This document shows, one piece after another, positions 25,421 through 37,518 of a stretch of 64,000 bases of DNA. The first letter of the stretch is position 1. Each line of letters starts with the position of its first letter. Under the pieces are notes generated by a model. It was not told the origin of the DNA and made no database searches. It saw only the letters and a list, made by a program, of their open reading frames with translations. The position numbers and the translations under genes were made by a program. The DNA is taken from assembly GCA_013397455.1 (NCBI GenBank), contig VYZB01000730.1, forward strand, positions 42,678 to 106,677. Reading direction: 5' to 3'. Source of the DNA: Crotophaga sulcirostris. Lineage: Eukaryota; Chordata; Aves; Cuculiformes; Crotophagidae.

Positions 25421-25842
25421 AACTGAAGCTTAGTGCGTATGTGTTTCATCTGGAAAGCAGGAGGAGGGTGGAGCTGCTTGTTAAATGGCCAGCAATCCAA
25501 GTTTTAAAACAGTTTTTGAGTACTAGATAAAGTTATATCAAAGTCTCAAAGCCTCTGTTTAGGGTGGAAAAGGCTTTCAAAGTTAGAGCTTGGGTCACTA
25601 TGTCTTCCCCCTGTTGAGTTGCCCAAAAGTTTACAGGTACAAAAGTTACAGCTTTATTTCCTTTCCAGCATTTAGCCTAAGCGGGAAGAAAGAAGACTTC
25701 CACTCACTAAATTAGAGTGCTTAGTTTTCCTTCTATGTAACCTATAGAATTTTGGGTAAAAAAATTGTTTTCTTTATACTTCAGCACAGTTTAGCACAAC
25801 TTTGGTTTAAAACCAGTGCTTGCCAAAGTCTAAAGTTTTAAA

Positions 25843-26181
25843 GGCTCTGGGGAGACCTTAGAACAATCTTCCAGTACTGAAAGGAAAGCTGGGCAGGGGC
25901 TTTTGATCAGGAGGTGCAGGGATAGGATGAGGGGGAACAGTTTTCAGCCAAAAGTGGGTGAGATCTTAGGAAAAAAATGTTTTCCTGTGAGGCTGGTGAG
26001 GCCCTGGCCCAGGTTGCCCAGAGCAGTGTTGGCTGCCCCATCCCTGGAGGTGTTCCAGACCAGGTTGGATGGGGCTTGGAGTCCCCTGATCCAGTGGGAG
26101 GTGTCCCTGCCCATGGCAGGGGGGTTGGAGTTGAATGGGCTTTAAGGTCCCTCCCAACCCAACCCATTCCATGATTATGTG
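25843..26181 (+). mobile_element. CR1 LINE fragment (GGTTTGGG subfamily)
   Basis: From GGGGAGACCTTAGAACAATC to CCATTCCATGATTATGTGA, with the GGGGCTTGGAGTCCCCTGAT and CCCATGGCAGGGGGGTTGG blocks. Confidence 0.87.
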
Positions 26182-26946
26182 ATCATTCATATGAGCGTGG
26201 TTAACTCGACTCTTGCTTTTGCTATACACAACATTTACTATCAGTAAAACTCGGGCTCCTTTTTTCCATAACATCTCTCTGTATCTATAAATCCCACAAC
26301 ATAATCCTGAAAATGCCCATCATTGACATTGAGCTGTTGCTCCAAGTTTCTTTCTAAATGCTGTCCCTTTTGTACGTGTTGTGTCTGGGCTCCCCTGGCC
26401 TCGGGAGCCATTAATCTTCCAAGTGTTTTCTTCCCTGAGGCAAATGAGAGACAGATGTTCCCATCTGGAAAGTTTGCTCCTGCCACCGTCGTTTTGCTGG
26501 GAGTCGGAGGATTTGGAGAGCAGTGCAGCAGGCTGAGACTTTTTAGAACTAATTTTTCCATGATTGTGGTAATTGCTTGTTTGATACCCGGAACTGCTTT
26601 CGTTTTTCATTCGAAGCGCTTTCGCCTGATAGGGAAATAGTGCAGAGGAGTAAATATTGCTTAATATTGTTACAGTGGTGGGTAATTTGAAAAAAAACAA
26701 GTCTTGATTCTGTAACTTTGAATGGAACAGTGTGATACTGAAAATTACTGAAATGCTTTAGCAGCCGCTGATCAAAAGAATGCGCGAGCATCCCTGGCTT
26801 TGCTTGGACACAGCGGTCCCAGGTTATAACCCCGGCCAAAGAGGTCTGAGCGACCAGAGGGGTGGTTTGGGAAGGGAGGAACATTCCTACTGATTCCCAA
26901 AGCACTTCCCATCCTAAAACTGAAATGCTGGCTGCTCTGTAGGCTT

Positions 26947-27334
26947 GGAGTTGGGGTTGTTCAGCCTGGAGAAGAGAAGGCTCTGGGAAGACCTTAGAGC
27001 AGCCTCCAGTGCTGAAAGGGGCTCCGGGAAAGCTGGGGAGGGGCTCTTGATCAGGGAGTGCACGGATAGGATGAGGGGGGAAGGGTTTTCATCTGAAAGA
27101 GGGGAGATTGAGATGAGATCTTGGGAAGAAATGTTTTGGTGTGAGGGTGTGGAGGCCCTGGCCCAGGTTTCCCAGAGCAGTGGTGGCTGCCCCATCCCTG
27201 GAGGTGTTCCCAGATCAGGTTGGATGGGGCTTGGAGCCCCTTGATCCAGTGGGAGGTGTCCCTGCCCGTGACAGGGGGGTGGAACTGGATGAGCTTTAAA
27301 GTCCCTTCTAATGCAAACCATTCTATGATTATGT
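26947..27334 (+). mobile_element. CR1 LINE fragment (GGTTTGGG subfamily)
   Basis: Begins in the ORF2 C-terminus (GGGTTGTTCAGCCTGGAGAA) and ends ACCATTCTATGATTATGTT. Confidence 0.87.
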
Positions 27335-28360
27335 TCTACTGGGATGTATTCCAGGAATATTTCCTTACCTTTGGGGTGTTCTCTGATGGGGCAGAGCAAG
27401 TGGCTGGTGAGGGTTGGGCTCATTATATCACTTTCAGACAGCACATGCTGTTGGCAGAGGTGTCAAAAGATGAGCTGGGGTCCCCAAAACTTATTTGCAT
27501 GGGCAGGGGCAAGGTGGGCAGGGAATTGCTATGGGGTGTTGCTAATGACAGTAACAGCTCCCAGTGGGCTGCTGCACCATGTGTAAATGGATTTTAGGGC
27601 AGCTTTCATGGGCTGAGTAACTGTTCCCTCCCTCCTGCATGGAAAAGAGAGCAGGAGAGTGGGGGTACCACGCCAAAGTTGTTTGTGTTCTTGTAGAAGC
27701 AAGACAAATTTGGCGGGCTTGATGCGTACCCCACTCTGGGGACTGTTAGATGCAGTAGTTTGTGGGATTGATCCTGCATCCCTGGGTTTGCACCGCTGGC
27801 CCTGATACAAGTCCATGGACCAAGAGGAAACCAGAGATGAGCGAAGGAGACCAGAATGCTGTGTTGGGTGGATTTGTGCTGGTAGGTCTGATATGGCCAA
27901 GGCGAGGACAGAGCAAGAGCTGTGACTGTCGTGTCTGGGTGGGAACAAGAGAACTGCTGTGAAGTCCAACGTGTGCTACTGATGAGTTTGTAGAGCCAAG
28001 CACATTAATAGGTTTTTGCAAAAATCACTGAAGGGCAAGGCGGATAACAATCTGCAGTCTGCCTTCAGGAATAAATTATTAATCTTATTTCCCTTATTAA
28101 CTGCTTTCTGGACTGGTTGCGAGTGATAACATACTTTGCTCTTTCAAGTTCTTCTATCTGAGCTTCACATTGAATTGAGATTTAAAGTGAAACAGCTGTG
28201 TGTGGGAGAGGAATAGATGGCAATGGAGATAAACGCGTTTATTTTTGATTTATAACATGCCTATCCCAGGCTCAGCAGCTCCCTCCTGTGTGATGCAAGG
28301 CTCTCCTGTAAGGTGCTGAGTCCTCTCCACTCCCACAGCATCTCGCAGCTCAGGAGCCTA
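27335..28360. other. Unique non-coding sequence
   Basis: Nothing recognised. An AT-rich piece at 28060-28140 (AATAAATTATTAATCTTATT) may be regulatory. Confidence 0.5.
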
Positions 28361-28630
28361 GATAGGACGAGGGGGAATGGCTTAAAATTGGAAGGGGGAA
28401 GATTTAGATTAGACATTAGGAAGAAATTCTTCACGATGAGGGTGGGGAGGCCCTGGCACAGGTGGCCCAGAGCAGTGGTGGCTGCCCCATCCCTGCAGGT
28501 GTTCCAGGCCAGGTTGGATGGGGCTTTGAGCCCCTTGATCCACTGGGAGGTGTCCCTGCCCATGGCAGGGGGGTTGGAACTGGATCATCTTTGAGGTCCC
28601 TTCCAACCAAAACCATTCTATAATTTTGTG
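28361..28630 (+). mobile_element. CR1 LINE fragment (GGTTTGGG subfamily)
   Basis: GATAGGACGAGGGGGAATGG to AACCATTCTATAATTTTGTG. Confidence 0.87.
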
Positions 28631-29938
28631 TGGTATAAAACCAAGCTAAGCAGGGTAAAAATAGGGCGATGTCATTAGGTGGAGGAAGTATCAGTACAGT
28701 AACTGAAGTTGCCCACTGCAAAGGAAGCTGTTGTGTCACCTAAACGAACTCCATGGCATGGAGTTCAAAGAGGGTGGAGAAGGACCTCAGCGGACCAACA
28801 TTCGCTGCTGACCTGTTGATGTGACGCATTCGTGTCTCCCAGATCTGGTTGTATTTATCATTTATTGACTTGAGCAAAGGGAGATCTCTGGAAACCACCC
28901 TACATGCGAATAAATGTCAATATTTGTAAAGAGCCATAAACTTGACTGCAAACCTCTTAATGTCTCCCTCTCCACCAACCTGGGACTAACCCAGTCATCC
29001 TTTTTTCCTAAGGCTGCTGTAACGGCTGCCTTGTTTTCGATGCTTATCTTCAGTCTTTCGCCTCCATCACTGTTTGATGTAGTGATGCTGCAAAAAGATA
29101 AAACAATGGCTCTTTCCTCAGCGATGTGATTTCAGTTTGAGCTTGGGGGAAGCTGTCTGGAAGCAGGTGATGGAGGGATTGTGGTGGAGAAGCGGTAAAC
29201 AGCATCTTCTGGAAGTCTGAGTAATGATGCTCTTGCTTTGCATGTAGATAACCTCTCATGTGCATGCCTTGGAGAGCTGCAGAGGTGCTCTACAGATGGC
29301 TTTGAGCCGTCAAGGGGAGGGAAAGGCAACCTTAGAGCATAGGAAAGATGCTAATAAAATTTAAATGTAATTCTTCCCATTTCTCAGTTCCTAAATGTGA
29401 AAAATATTAGCTTGGTGGAGACTGAAAACAGATGGTGAGCAGTTGGAGCAGATAAGCATGTTATTCAAAATAAACATTCGCCAAAGCTGGGGAGGTGGCG
29501 AACCATATTTCATTTCACCCTATTTACATTATCAGGTCAGGTTACACTGATGCTGCCTCTCGTTTGCATTCAGACTATCAACAGGGAGCCCTGCGACGCA
29601 AGCCAACTGCAGCGTGTCCTTTCCATCATAGACACGTTCAAGCTGGAATGGATGGGTTTGGGCCATTTCCGTGGCTTTTTCTACAGAACGATACATTGAG
29701 GACCCTATAGCAGCATCCTGCCTGCAACCAGAGAAGGCACCGAGGCGTGTCCTTCCTTTGTTTCCCTCTTTCAATTTGTCTCTTGATCCATTTAGAGAAG
29801 CTTTGCATTGCTTTGTCTTAAACCAGAGGCTCTTACCTGTGTAAACGGTGGGGAAACAAGCCTCTGGCTCAAAGGGCTGCTTCTGGGAAGGGTTCGTCTT
29901 GCTGACTTGTAGGCCATCTACAATTCATGCCCCTAGTC
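28631..29938. other. Unique non-coding sequence
   Basis: No gene, RNA or repeat recognised. Confidence 0.55.
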
Positions 29939-29949
29939 CAGGTGGTCAT

Positions 29950-30060
29950 AGTATCATAGAGTGGTTTGGGTTGGAAGGGACCTTAAAGCCCATCCAGTTC
30001 CAACCCCCCTGCCATGGGCAGGGACACCTCCCACTGGATCAGGGGGCTCAAAGCCTCATT
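29950..30060 (-). mobile_element. Short 5'-truncated CR1 with an 11-bp target duplication
   Basis: A 111-bp antisense CR1 3' end (AGTATCATAGAGTGG to CAAAGCCTCATT) flanked by CAGGTGGTCAT at 29939-29949 and again at 30061-30071. Confidence 0.8.
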
Positions 30061-30154
30061 CAGGTGGTCATCTGAAGTGGCAGGGCCAGTGGAAAGAGAG
30101 GTACATCTAGAGTGTGGCTTATCTCCCTTGCTTCGGTGGATATTTAGGGATGGG

Positions 30155-30683
30155 ATGTTCCCCCTCATCCTGTCCCTGCACTCCCTGATCAAGAGCCCCT
30201 CCCCAGCTTTCCTGGAGCCCCTTTCAGCACTGGTGGCTGCTCTAAGGTCTCCCCGCAGCCTTCTCTTCTCCAGGCTGAACAACCCCAACTCTCTCAGCCT
30301 GTCCTCATAGCAGAGGTGCTCCAGCCCTTGGATCATTTTGGTGGCCTCCTCTGTACCCATTCCAACAGTTCCATATCCTTCTTACATTGGGGCTTCCAGA
30401 ACTGGACACAGGTGGAGTCTCATGAGAGTGGAGTAGAGGAGGAGAATACCCTCCCTCTCCCTGCTGGCCATGCTTCTTCTGATGCAGCCCAGGGCATGGC
30501 TGGTTTTCTAGGCTGTGAGTTCATGTTGCTGGCCCAAGTTAAACTTCTCATCCCCCAGCACCCCCAGTCCTTCCCTTCAGGGCTGCTCTCAATCCATTCT
30601 CCATCCAGCCTGTATTTATGCTTGGGATTGCCCTAACCCAGGTGCAGGACCTCGCACTTGGCCTTGTTGAACTTCAGGAGGTT
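30155..30683 (-). mobile_element. CR1 LINE fragment, antisense, reaching into ORF2
   Basis: Starts at the FRxRMRG-coding block (CCCCCTCATCCTGTCCCTGC) and runs to CTTGGCCTTGTTGAACTTCA, which encodes the reverse-complemented FNKAK region of ORF2. It lacks the 3' end and is separate from the 29950 copy. Confidence 0.85.
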
Positions 30684-31640
30684 CTTCCTTATGAGCGTTT
30701 CATGAGGTTCTTCATGAGGACTTATATAAAGAAAACATGTGTGGTCAATCTGCCTCGAGTGGTGCTGAAACAGCCCCCTCTGAAATGAGCTGCTGTGTGG
30801 GGGAGCTGGAGCCTTGGTCCCCTGTGAAAGCAGGGAGCAAGACTTCTCTGAGAAGAAGTCGAGATGCCAGGTTTTCTCCTGGCATGCTGTCCTTAGCTCT
30901 TCTTCCTCTCCAGAAAGGAAAATTATCAGCTGCACTTAATCTTAACATATGCTCCTTTTCAATTTGTTATGCTAGGATGAGAATTGGAGCAGTAAAGGAG
31001 CCACAGTGCACACCCGACAGCCAGTGTGGAGAGGCAAATAAAACCATGGCCTTCAGCACGGTGCTGGGGAGCAGAGGGATGAAGGGTTTCAGGTGTATTC
31101 AAAGCTCTGGGGCTTTCTAGTTACTTGCACACCTGGGCTCCTTAACTGGGACACACAGATATATAGGGCAGACAGCATAAACTGCTCTGCGCCTACAGCT
31201 GTCCTGACCCAGGCAGCAGCTTTGCAGCAGCTGAAATCTGCAGCTCCCATCACTGTGAAGTCTGGTCTTCAGGCTTCATCAGATTTTAGAAAAGATAAAA
31301 TTCTTGTATCAAGCCAAGACTAAAACAGCATCTCTGTGATCTTGTTTTGTTATACTCAGAGTCTTCCCATGCATTCCATTGTGTTTAAGGCCAGAAAGGC
31401 AACTCTCCCACCTGGTCAAGTGGCCACTTTGCTGCTGCCTCTTTCTCTGGGCATCTTTGCAGGTCCTGGGTACAAAGCACAGTGTGTGTCACTGCAAAGT
31501 TTTGACATTTGGCAGCTTGAGAGCAGGAGGGTTGGCCATAAACATGTGTAGCCTGTGTCCTGTAGGCACTACTTGAAAAATAATAACAAAGTACTTGTGA
31601 AGGTTTCTAAGTCCATGTAGGGTTTGGAAGGAGGAGTTTT
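30684..31640. other. Unique non-coding sequence
   Basis: No gene, RNA or repeat recognised. Confidence 0.55.
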
Positions 31641-32036
31641 TCATAGAACCACAGAATGGTTTGGGTTAGAAGGGACCTCAAAACCCATCCAGTTCCAACC
31701 CCCTGCCATGGGCAGGGACACCTCCCACTGGATCAGGGCGCTCCAAGCCCCATCCAACCTGGCCTTGAACACCTCCAGGAATGGGGCAGCCACCACTGCT
31801 CTGGGAAACCTGGGCCAGGGCCTCCCCACCCTCACAGCAAAACATTTCTTCCTAAGATCCCATCTCAATCTCCCCTCTTGCAGTTGAGAATCGTTCCCCC
31901 TCATCCTGTCGCTGCACTCCCTGATCAAGAGCCCCTCCCCAGCTTTCCTGGAGCCCCTTTCAATACTGGAGGCTGCTCTAAGGTCTTCTCAGAGCCTTCT
32001 CTTCTCCAGGCTGAACAACCCCAACTCTCTCAGCCT
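31641..32036 (-). mobile_element. CR1 LINE fragment, antisense (GGTTTGGG subfamily)
   Basis: TCATAGAACCACAGAATGG through CTGAACAACCCCAACTCTCT. Confidence 0.88.
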
Positions 32037-32571
32037 TCCTCTTTAAGGAAGACGACTCAGTGTTTCCAGTTCAGACAGGTGTCCTGCTCTGACACTTGGA
32101 GCATTCAGTCATTGACAAGAATTACTCTTCTTAGAGCGTCTTCCAAAAATCTATTGACTCTTTAGCAGGTGACTGTATCAGTGGAGTGACTTGCCAGTGT
32201 TTTGAGGAGCATCTCAACATACTCTCTGTGTGCCTGGAGGCAGCATCACGATGTTGCTGGTGGTGATCCAGTAAATAAGACCTGGGGACCATGGCGTTTC
32301 TCCAGGGACCATCTCACTTGCTCGTTTTTGGACCCAGGTGAACTCAGGGCTGACACAAGTCCTCGTTTGCTGTCTGGTCTGCACACATGATTGTCATTAA
32401 ATGCATATGTTTAGGCTAAAAATTAGTTTGAGAAAGGTGTTTTTTATCTGCATTTATAGGTGCTCGAGGTCATTAAGAGGAAACTTTTAAATTTAACAAT
32501 CCTGTTTGCTTCTTGTCATTGGAGTGAGTGGGGTAAGGAAGGTGTTTGCTTCTCCTGGGCTTTGATTTTGA

Positions 32572-32956
32572 NNNNNNNNNNNNNNNNNNNNNNNNNNNNN
32601 NNNNNNNNNNNNNNNNNNNNNNNNNNNNNNNNNNNNNNNNNNNNNNNNNNNNNNNNNNNNNNNNNNNNNNNNNNNNNNNNNNNNNNNNNNNNNNNNNNNN
32701 NNNNNNNNNNNNNNNNNNNNNNNNNNNNNNNNNNNNNNNNNNNNNNNNNNNNNNNNNNNNNNNNNNNNNNNNNNNNNNNNNNNNNNNNNNNNNNNNNNNN
32801 NNNNNNNNNNNNNNNNNNNNNNNNNNNNNNNNNNNNNNNNNNNNNNNNNNNNNNNNNNNNNNNNNNNNNNNNNNNNNNNNNNNNNNNNNNNNNNNNNNNN
32901 NNNNNNNNNNNNNNNNNNNNNNNNNNNNNNNNNNNNNNNNNNNNNNNNNNNNNNNN
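32572..32956. other. Assembly gap (385 N)
   Basis: A run of N. The first bases after it are already inside a CR1 copy, so the gap probably hides that element's 5' part. Nothing can be said about its content; the apparent open frames across it are artefacts. Confidence 0.99.
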
Positions 32957-33150
32957 CTTCCCTGAAAGGGTGATTGGCCATGGGAATGTGCTGCCCAGGG
33001 AGATGGTGGAGTCTCCATCCCTGGAGATGTTTAAGAGGAGATTGGCTGAGGCACTCAGTGCCATGGTTTAGATGATGGGTTGGTGTTAGTGTTGGGTTCT
33101 AGGTTGGACTCGATGATCTCAGAGGTCCTTTCCAACCTTGTGATACTGTG
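32957..33150 (+). mobile_element. CR1 3' fragment cut by the assembly gap, GATACTGT-type tail
   Basis: CTTCCCTGAAAGGGTGATTG to GTGATACTGTG; the 5' part is missing in the gap. Confidence 0.87.
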
Positions 33151-33424
33151 ACGACCTTGGGTGCTTGCTGGCACAGCTGCCACCAGCCTTGCTGTGGTGC
33201 TTCCCGCACACCGCGTTGCCTGTTGCATGGTTCTGAGCTGATAATTCCTCCCAAGAAGCCGTCTCGCAGCATCAGGCAGCATCAACACAGGGTGCATGCA
33301 GGGCTGTGTGTGCAGCCATGGGGACGTTCTGCTGGGCAGCAAGGGCTGCTCTGGTGCAAGGGAGAAAGGGGCAGCAATGTGTAATTTGGGAAGAGTCTTT
33401 GGGGAAGATTTTAATGGTTTTAAG

Positions 33425-33674
33425 CGGAAAGAGAGGAGATTGAGATGAGATCATAGGAAGAAATATTTTCCTGTGAGGGTAGGGAGGCCCTGGCCTAGGT
33501 TACCCAGAGCAGTGGTGGCTGCCCCATCCCTGCAGGTGTTCCAGACCAGGTTGGATGGGACTTTGAATCCCCTGATCAAGTGGGAGGTGTCCCTGCCCAT
33601 GGCAGGGGGTTGGAACTGGATGGGCTTTGAGGTCCTTTCCAACCCAAACCATTCTCTGATGATGTGATTCTATG
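33425..33674 (+). mobile_element. CR1 LINE fragment (GGTTTGGG subfamily)
   Basis: CGGAAAGAGAGGAGATTGAG to GATGTGATTCTATG; ends 278 bp before CBFA2T2 exon A. Confidence 0.87.
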
Positions 33675-33951
33675 CTAACACGCAGCTGGGAGACTGGGAT
33701 GGTGGGCATGGGCACTCTGAACCTGCCCCGTGGTGCGTCGGGACGGCTGCTGCAGCCAGGGTACTGCCACCCAGCTCAAGCCATATCCTTCCTCTTCCCT
33801 GCAGCAGCCCAGGTCCCTACAGGGCAGCATGGGACCTTGTGTGACTGCCTCCCACCTCTCATCCTCACCCTTGCAACTCTGCTTCGTGTACTGGGAGGGG
33901 AAACGCTTGCCCATCACTGTCACTAAGTGCTACCACCTTCTCTTCCTGCAG

Positions 33952-34095
33952 CTGCTGGTGAGAAGAGGGTGCCAGTGATGCCCGGATCGCCCGTGGAAGT
34001 GAAGATACAATCCAGGTCCTCTCCTCCCAACATGCCACCACTGCCTCCTGGGAACCCTGGTGGCCCCCGGCCGGTGTCCTTCACCCCGACTGCAC
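33952..34095 (+). CDS. CBFA2T2: CBFA2T2 (MTGR1) coding exon A, first exon recognised in the window
   Basis: This exon starts a run of ten phase-matched exons encoding an ETO/MTG-family nuclear corepressor that bridges DNA-binding factors to NCoR/SMRT, SIN3 and histone deacetylases. The acceptor is a pyrimidine tract ending TGCAG and the donor is GTAAGC. It enters with 2 nt of a split codon and leaves with 1 nt. The translation contains MPGSPVEVKIQ and the proline-rich PPLPPGNPGGPRP stretch before FTPTA, which matches CBFA2T2 and not RUNX1T1 or CBFA2T3 as I know them. In human, the residues before EKRVP come from alternative first exons, and one isoform starts at the internal Met of MPGSP; that Met is present here as residue 9. 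From it the protein would be 570 residues, close to the human 575-residue isoform. I could not find an exon for the longer N-terminus upstream in the window. Confidence 0.95.
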
Positions 34096-35476
34096 GTAAG
34101 CCCCCAGGAATGGTGCTTTTCCCTGGGACCAACTCTAGCCAGGAGGAAAGGCTCTGCCTGTAGAAGTCACCAGGTGTATCTCGGGTGTCAGCCAGGGCTG
34201 CCCGCCAGCACAGCGAGTGTTAAGAAGGGAGCACTGGGGTTTTTCTGCTGTTCAGCTACATATCCAGGGCATTTAAGAATGTCTGTAATCCCCTCCTACC
34301 TGCCCTGCTTCTACCTTGCCTCCGGCACTACCTTGAGTCCTTCTCCTTGTGGGTGCAGCCTTGATTTCCACCATAAACTCCTTAAGAAATTGAAGTCCTT
34401 TATCAGGTCAGCTTCAAACAAGCTAAGAGCTTTTCTCTGTATCTCTTGGAGGAGTTAATTCCCACTCTGCCATATCTCGCTTTGCACACTGGATTTCTGC
34501 AGCTGAGATTAGTAAGTTTCCCTTTTTTTTTTTTTCTTTAATTTCCCAGCCACAGAAATTCCTTGCTGTCCATCCAGCTTCTCTTTCCTTCCTCTTTGCT
34601 TTACAATCTTTGTTGTTAAGCTGCAGTCGATCTTGGCCCTGCCTCCTAGCAGGGTGTTACTCAGAGGTGGCTCTGCAAATGGGGTGGATGCTCAGCCTTT
34701 TCTTATAGCCTAGAAAGACACTATTTTTTTTTTTTTTGTCCTCCCCTTAGCCAACATTTCAGCCATTTAATGCTTTTTAAAAAGCATTATTCTGGAGCAA
34801 AGATGCTTTACTTTGTTAGGCATGGAGTTATCTGACCCCCACACATGGCATGTACATATTTTCCCATCTCTCCTCACCCCTTTTCCCCTGTGCTGAGCAT
34901 CTCCCTGGCTGGTTCTGCATTGCTTTGCTATCCGTGGTGGTGTCTGGGATATCTCACAGTTTCACTCTGACAGTGGATTTTGGAGATTTACAACCCAACC
35001 TCTTTGAGGACACGCACTGATGCTGGCAGTAGCACCGATCGCCGGGTTATCCCGCCAGACACATTGTCCCTGGCTTTATGTGCTGAGGGGTTTTTAATGA
35101 CTCTCCTTTTGCTCATGCGGAAAAAAAGACCATTAGCAAAGTGACAGAAATTAATTTTTCCAATGAGATTGCTTGGCACACTGCAAAGGGCCAAGAGCCT
35201 GGATCTGCTGATTGTGAATAACTTAATTGCTTCTTTCCAAAACAGATGAGAGATGCAACCTCTGAAGTTTGTTCTTGCTTTTTACTGCTCAGTTGCTGCC
35301 CGGGATCTTGGTCAGAGTCAAAGGGTTTGTGTTCTCCTGCCCTGTAAAAGCCCATGGCTTGGGTAGGCAAGGGGAGGAGGAGCACGCTGGAGGAAGGCCA
35401 TACCTGCCTGCAGACTGGTAACAAAAGGGTTGGGGAAACAGGGAAAGCTTTCAAGTATTGAGGGACTAATGTAGTG

Positions 35477-35744
35477 ATAGGACAAGGGGGAATGGCTTTA
35501 AATTGGAAGGGGGAAGATTTAGATTAGGCATTAGGAAGAAATTCTTCACGATGAGGATGGGGAGGCCCTGGCACAGGTTTCCCAGAGCAGTGGTGGCTGC
35601 CCCATCCCTGCAGGTGTTCCAGGCCAGGTTGGATGGGTTTGAGCCCCCTGATCCAGTGGGAGGTGTTCCTGCCCATAGCAGGGGGGTTAGAACTGGATCA
35701 TCTTTGAGGTCCCTTCCAACCCAAACCATTCTGTGATTCTATGA
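35477..35744 (+). mobile_element. CR1 LINE fragment, sense to CBFA2T2
   Basis: GATAGGACAAGGGGGAATGG to ATTCTGTGATTCTATG. One of only two sense-oriented CR1 pieces inside the CBFA2T2 body downstream of exon A. Confidence 0.87.
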
Positions 35745-36460
35745 ATTTGATAGAGTAGCCCTAGACAATGACTTCTATGTTCCCAGGAGTTTAGCATCCT
35801 CCTTATCCCACAGCTGTAATCCCACTGGTCTCAGTGTGCCACCTCACTTTCTTCATCCCTGTCTTCTCCCTTGGACCTGGAGGTGCCAGCCCAGCTCTGT
35901 GGTCTGTGGCCATGTGCAGGATCAGCCAACTGCCAGCCGCGCTGCGGTAGCGCCGTTCGCAGGGGGGTCAGGCAGGGGAGCCTGAAAACGCGGAGAGCGG
36001 TTACAGGGACTGCGTCTAACGGCATCTGCAACCCAACCCAGCTCGCTCCGCTGCCGTGGCATCACCCAGGGCCATCAACATCCCCCGTTCCCATCCCTGG
36101 CAGCCTCCCCTGAGGGTCCTCTGCAGCCCCCTGGGTGGATCCCTCAGCCCCTGCTTCTCCCAGGGTATAAATACAGCCTGATGATCTCCCAAATCTTTCA
36201 CTCGAAAGAAGAAGAGGAAGCAAAATAGAGAAGGGGGTAGAGCGCCTGAGGCGCAGCTGCCAGCAAACACAGAGCTGTGCAGTCCTCTGCTGTTTGAACA
36301 GAGCTGCTCTGGGTGGCTTTCCTCCCTCATCTATAACATTTGTATTGTGAAATAAATGTTCCTCATGAGTATTTGTCAGCAGCCTCACCTTTCGCATAGC
36401 TCTGCGTTCGCTCGTGCTCCACGCAGCTAACGCTGTGAGTACGTGCCATCTCCCCAGGAT

Positions 36461-36523
36461 GTCACAGTATCACAGTATTACAAGGTTGACAAGGACCTCT
36501 GAGATCATCGAGTCCAACCTATA
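36461..36523 (-). mobile_element. CR1 3' end, very short, GATACTGT-type tail
   Basis: GTCACAGTATCACAGTATTA then ACCTCTGAGATCATCGAGTC. Confidence 0.8.
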
Positions 36524-37114
36524 TATGTCTCTGTTCCTCTGCTGCTCTGGGGAAGTCGGTGTGGTGGACAGGGGTTTCTCAGGTTGCTCCATAGCAAAAG
36601 GCATGAGCTCCATCCTCTCAATCCTGACCTTCGCCTTCATTTCATCATCTCTCTGTCTGTAACAGGACACATCTTCCTTCTGGCCCAGAAAAGCCCTTAG
36701 TTAGCAGGAACCACCTTTGATGGGATCTTTAGCTTTATCTTCCCCTTGCATCTTAACTGACTCTGGTTAATCTCCTGGGGTTCCCTCCTGTTCTCACCAC
36801 AGCAGGTCCAGGTGCATTGAGCCTTTTCAGCCTCTGACCCCACCGCAGTTTAACTGATCAAGTACCTCCTGCTTTCTTCTCCGAAAACCCTCACTGGGGT
36901 TTGGGATGGAATTGGTGTGATCCTCACAAAAGGTGCAGCAGAAATTTTCGCATCTTTTTTTCACAAGTTGCTGCTCCATCACAGCACCTTCCTCTGCCCC
37001 ATGTGCAGGGGGCAGCTCTGCGGGTGGCTTCAATGTTTCTCCTCTGAGTGCCAGCATTTGAAAAGGGTTTTTTAGCTTGTGGCCATCTCTTCAGCACTTG
37101 TCATCCACAAGGGA

Positions 37115-37518
37115 TTCACAGAATCATAAAATGGTTTGGGTTAGAAGTGACCTTAAAGCCCATCCAGTCCCACCCCCCTGCCATGGGCAGGGACACCTCC
37201 CACTGGATCAGGGGGCTCCAAGCCCCATCCAGCCTGGCCTGGAACACCTCCAGGGATGGGGCAGCCACCACTGCTCTGGGCCACCTGTGCCAGGGCCTCC
37301 CCATCCTCATCGTGAAGAATTTCTTCCTAATGTCTCATCTAAATCTTCCTTTTGCAATTTAAAGCCATTCTCCCTCATCCTGTCACTCCAGGCCCTTGTA
37401 AAAAGCCCCTCTCCAGCTTTCCTGGAGCCCCTTTCAGCACTGGAGGCTGCTCTAAGGTCTCCCCACAGCCTTCTCTTCTCCAGGCTGAACATCCCCAGCT
37501 CTCTCAGCCTGTCCTCCC
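37115..37518 (-). mobile_element. CR1 LINE fragment, antisense, apparently young
   Basis: TTCACAGAATCATAAAATGG through CTCTCAGCCTGTCCTCCC. It is nearly identical to the copy at 62254-62648 over their 5' halves. Confidence 0.9.

Noticed and set aside
32460..33071. Open frames spanning the N run
   Set aside because: They exist only because N was read through; there is no sequence evidence.
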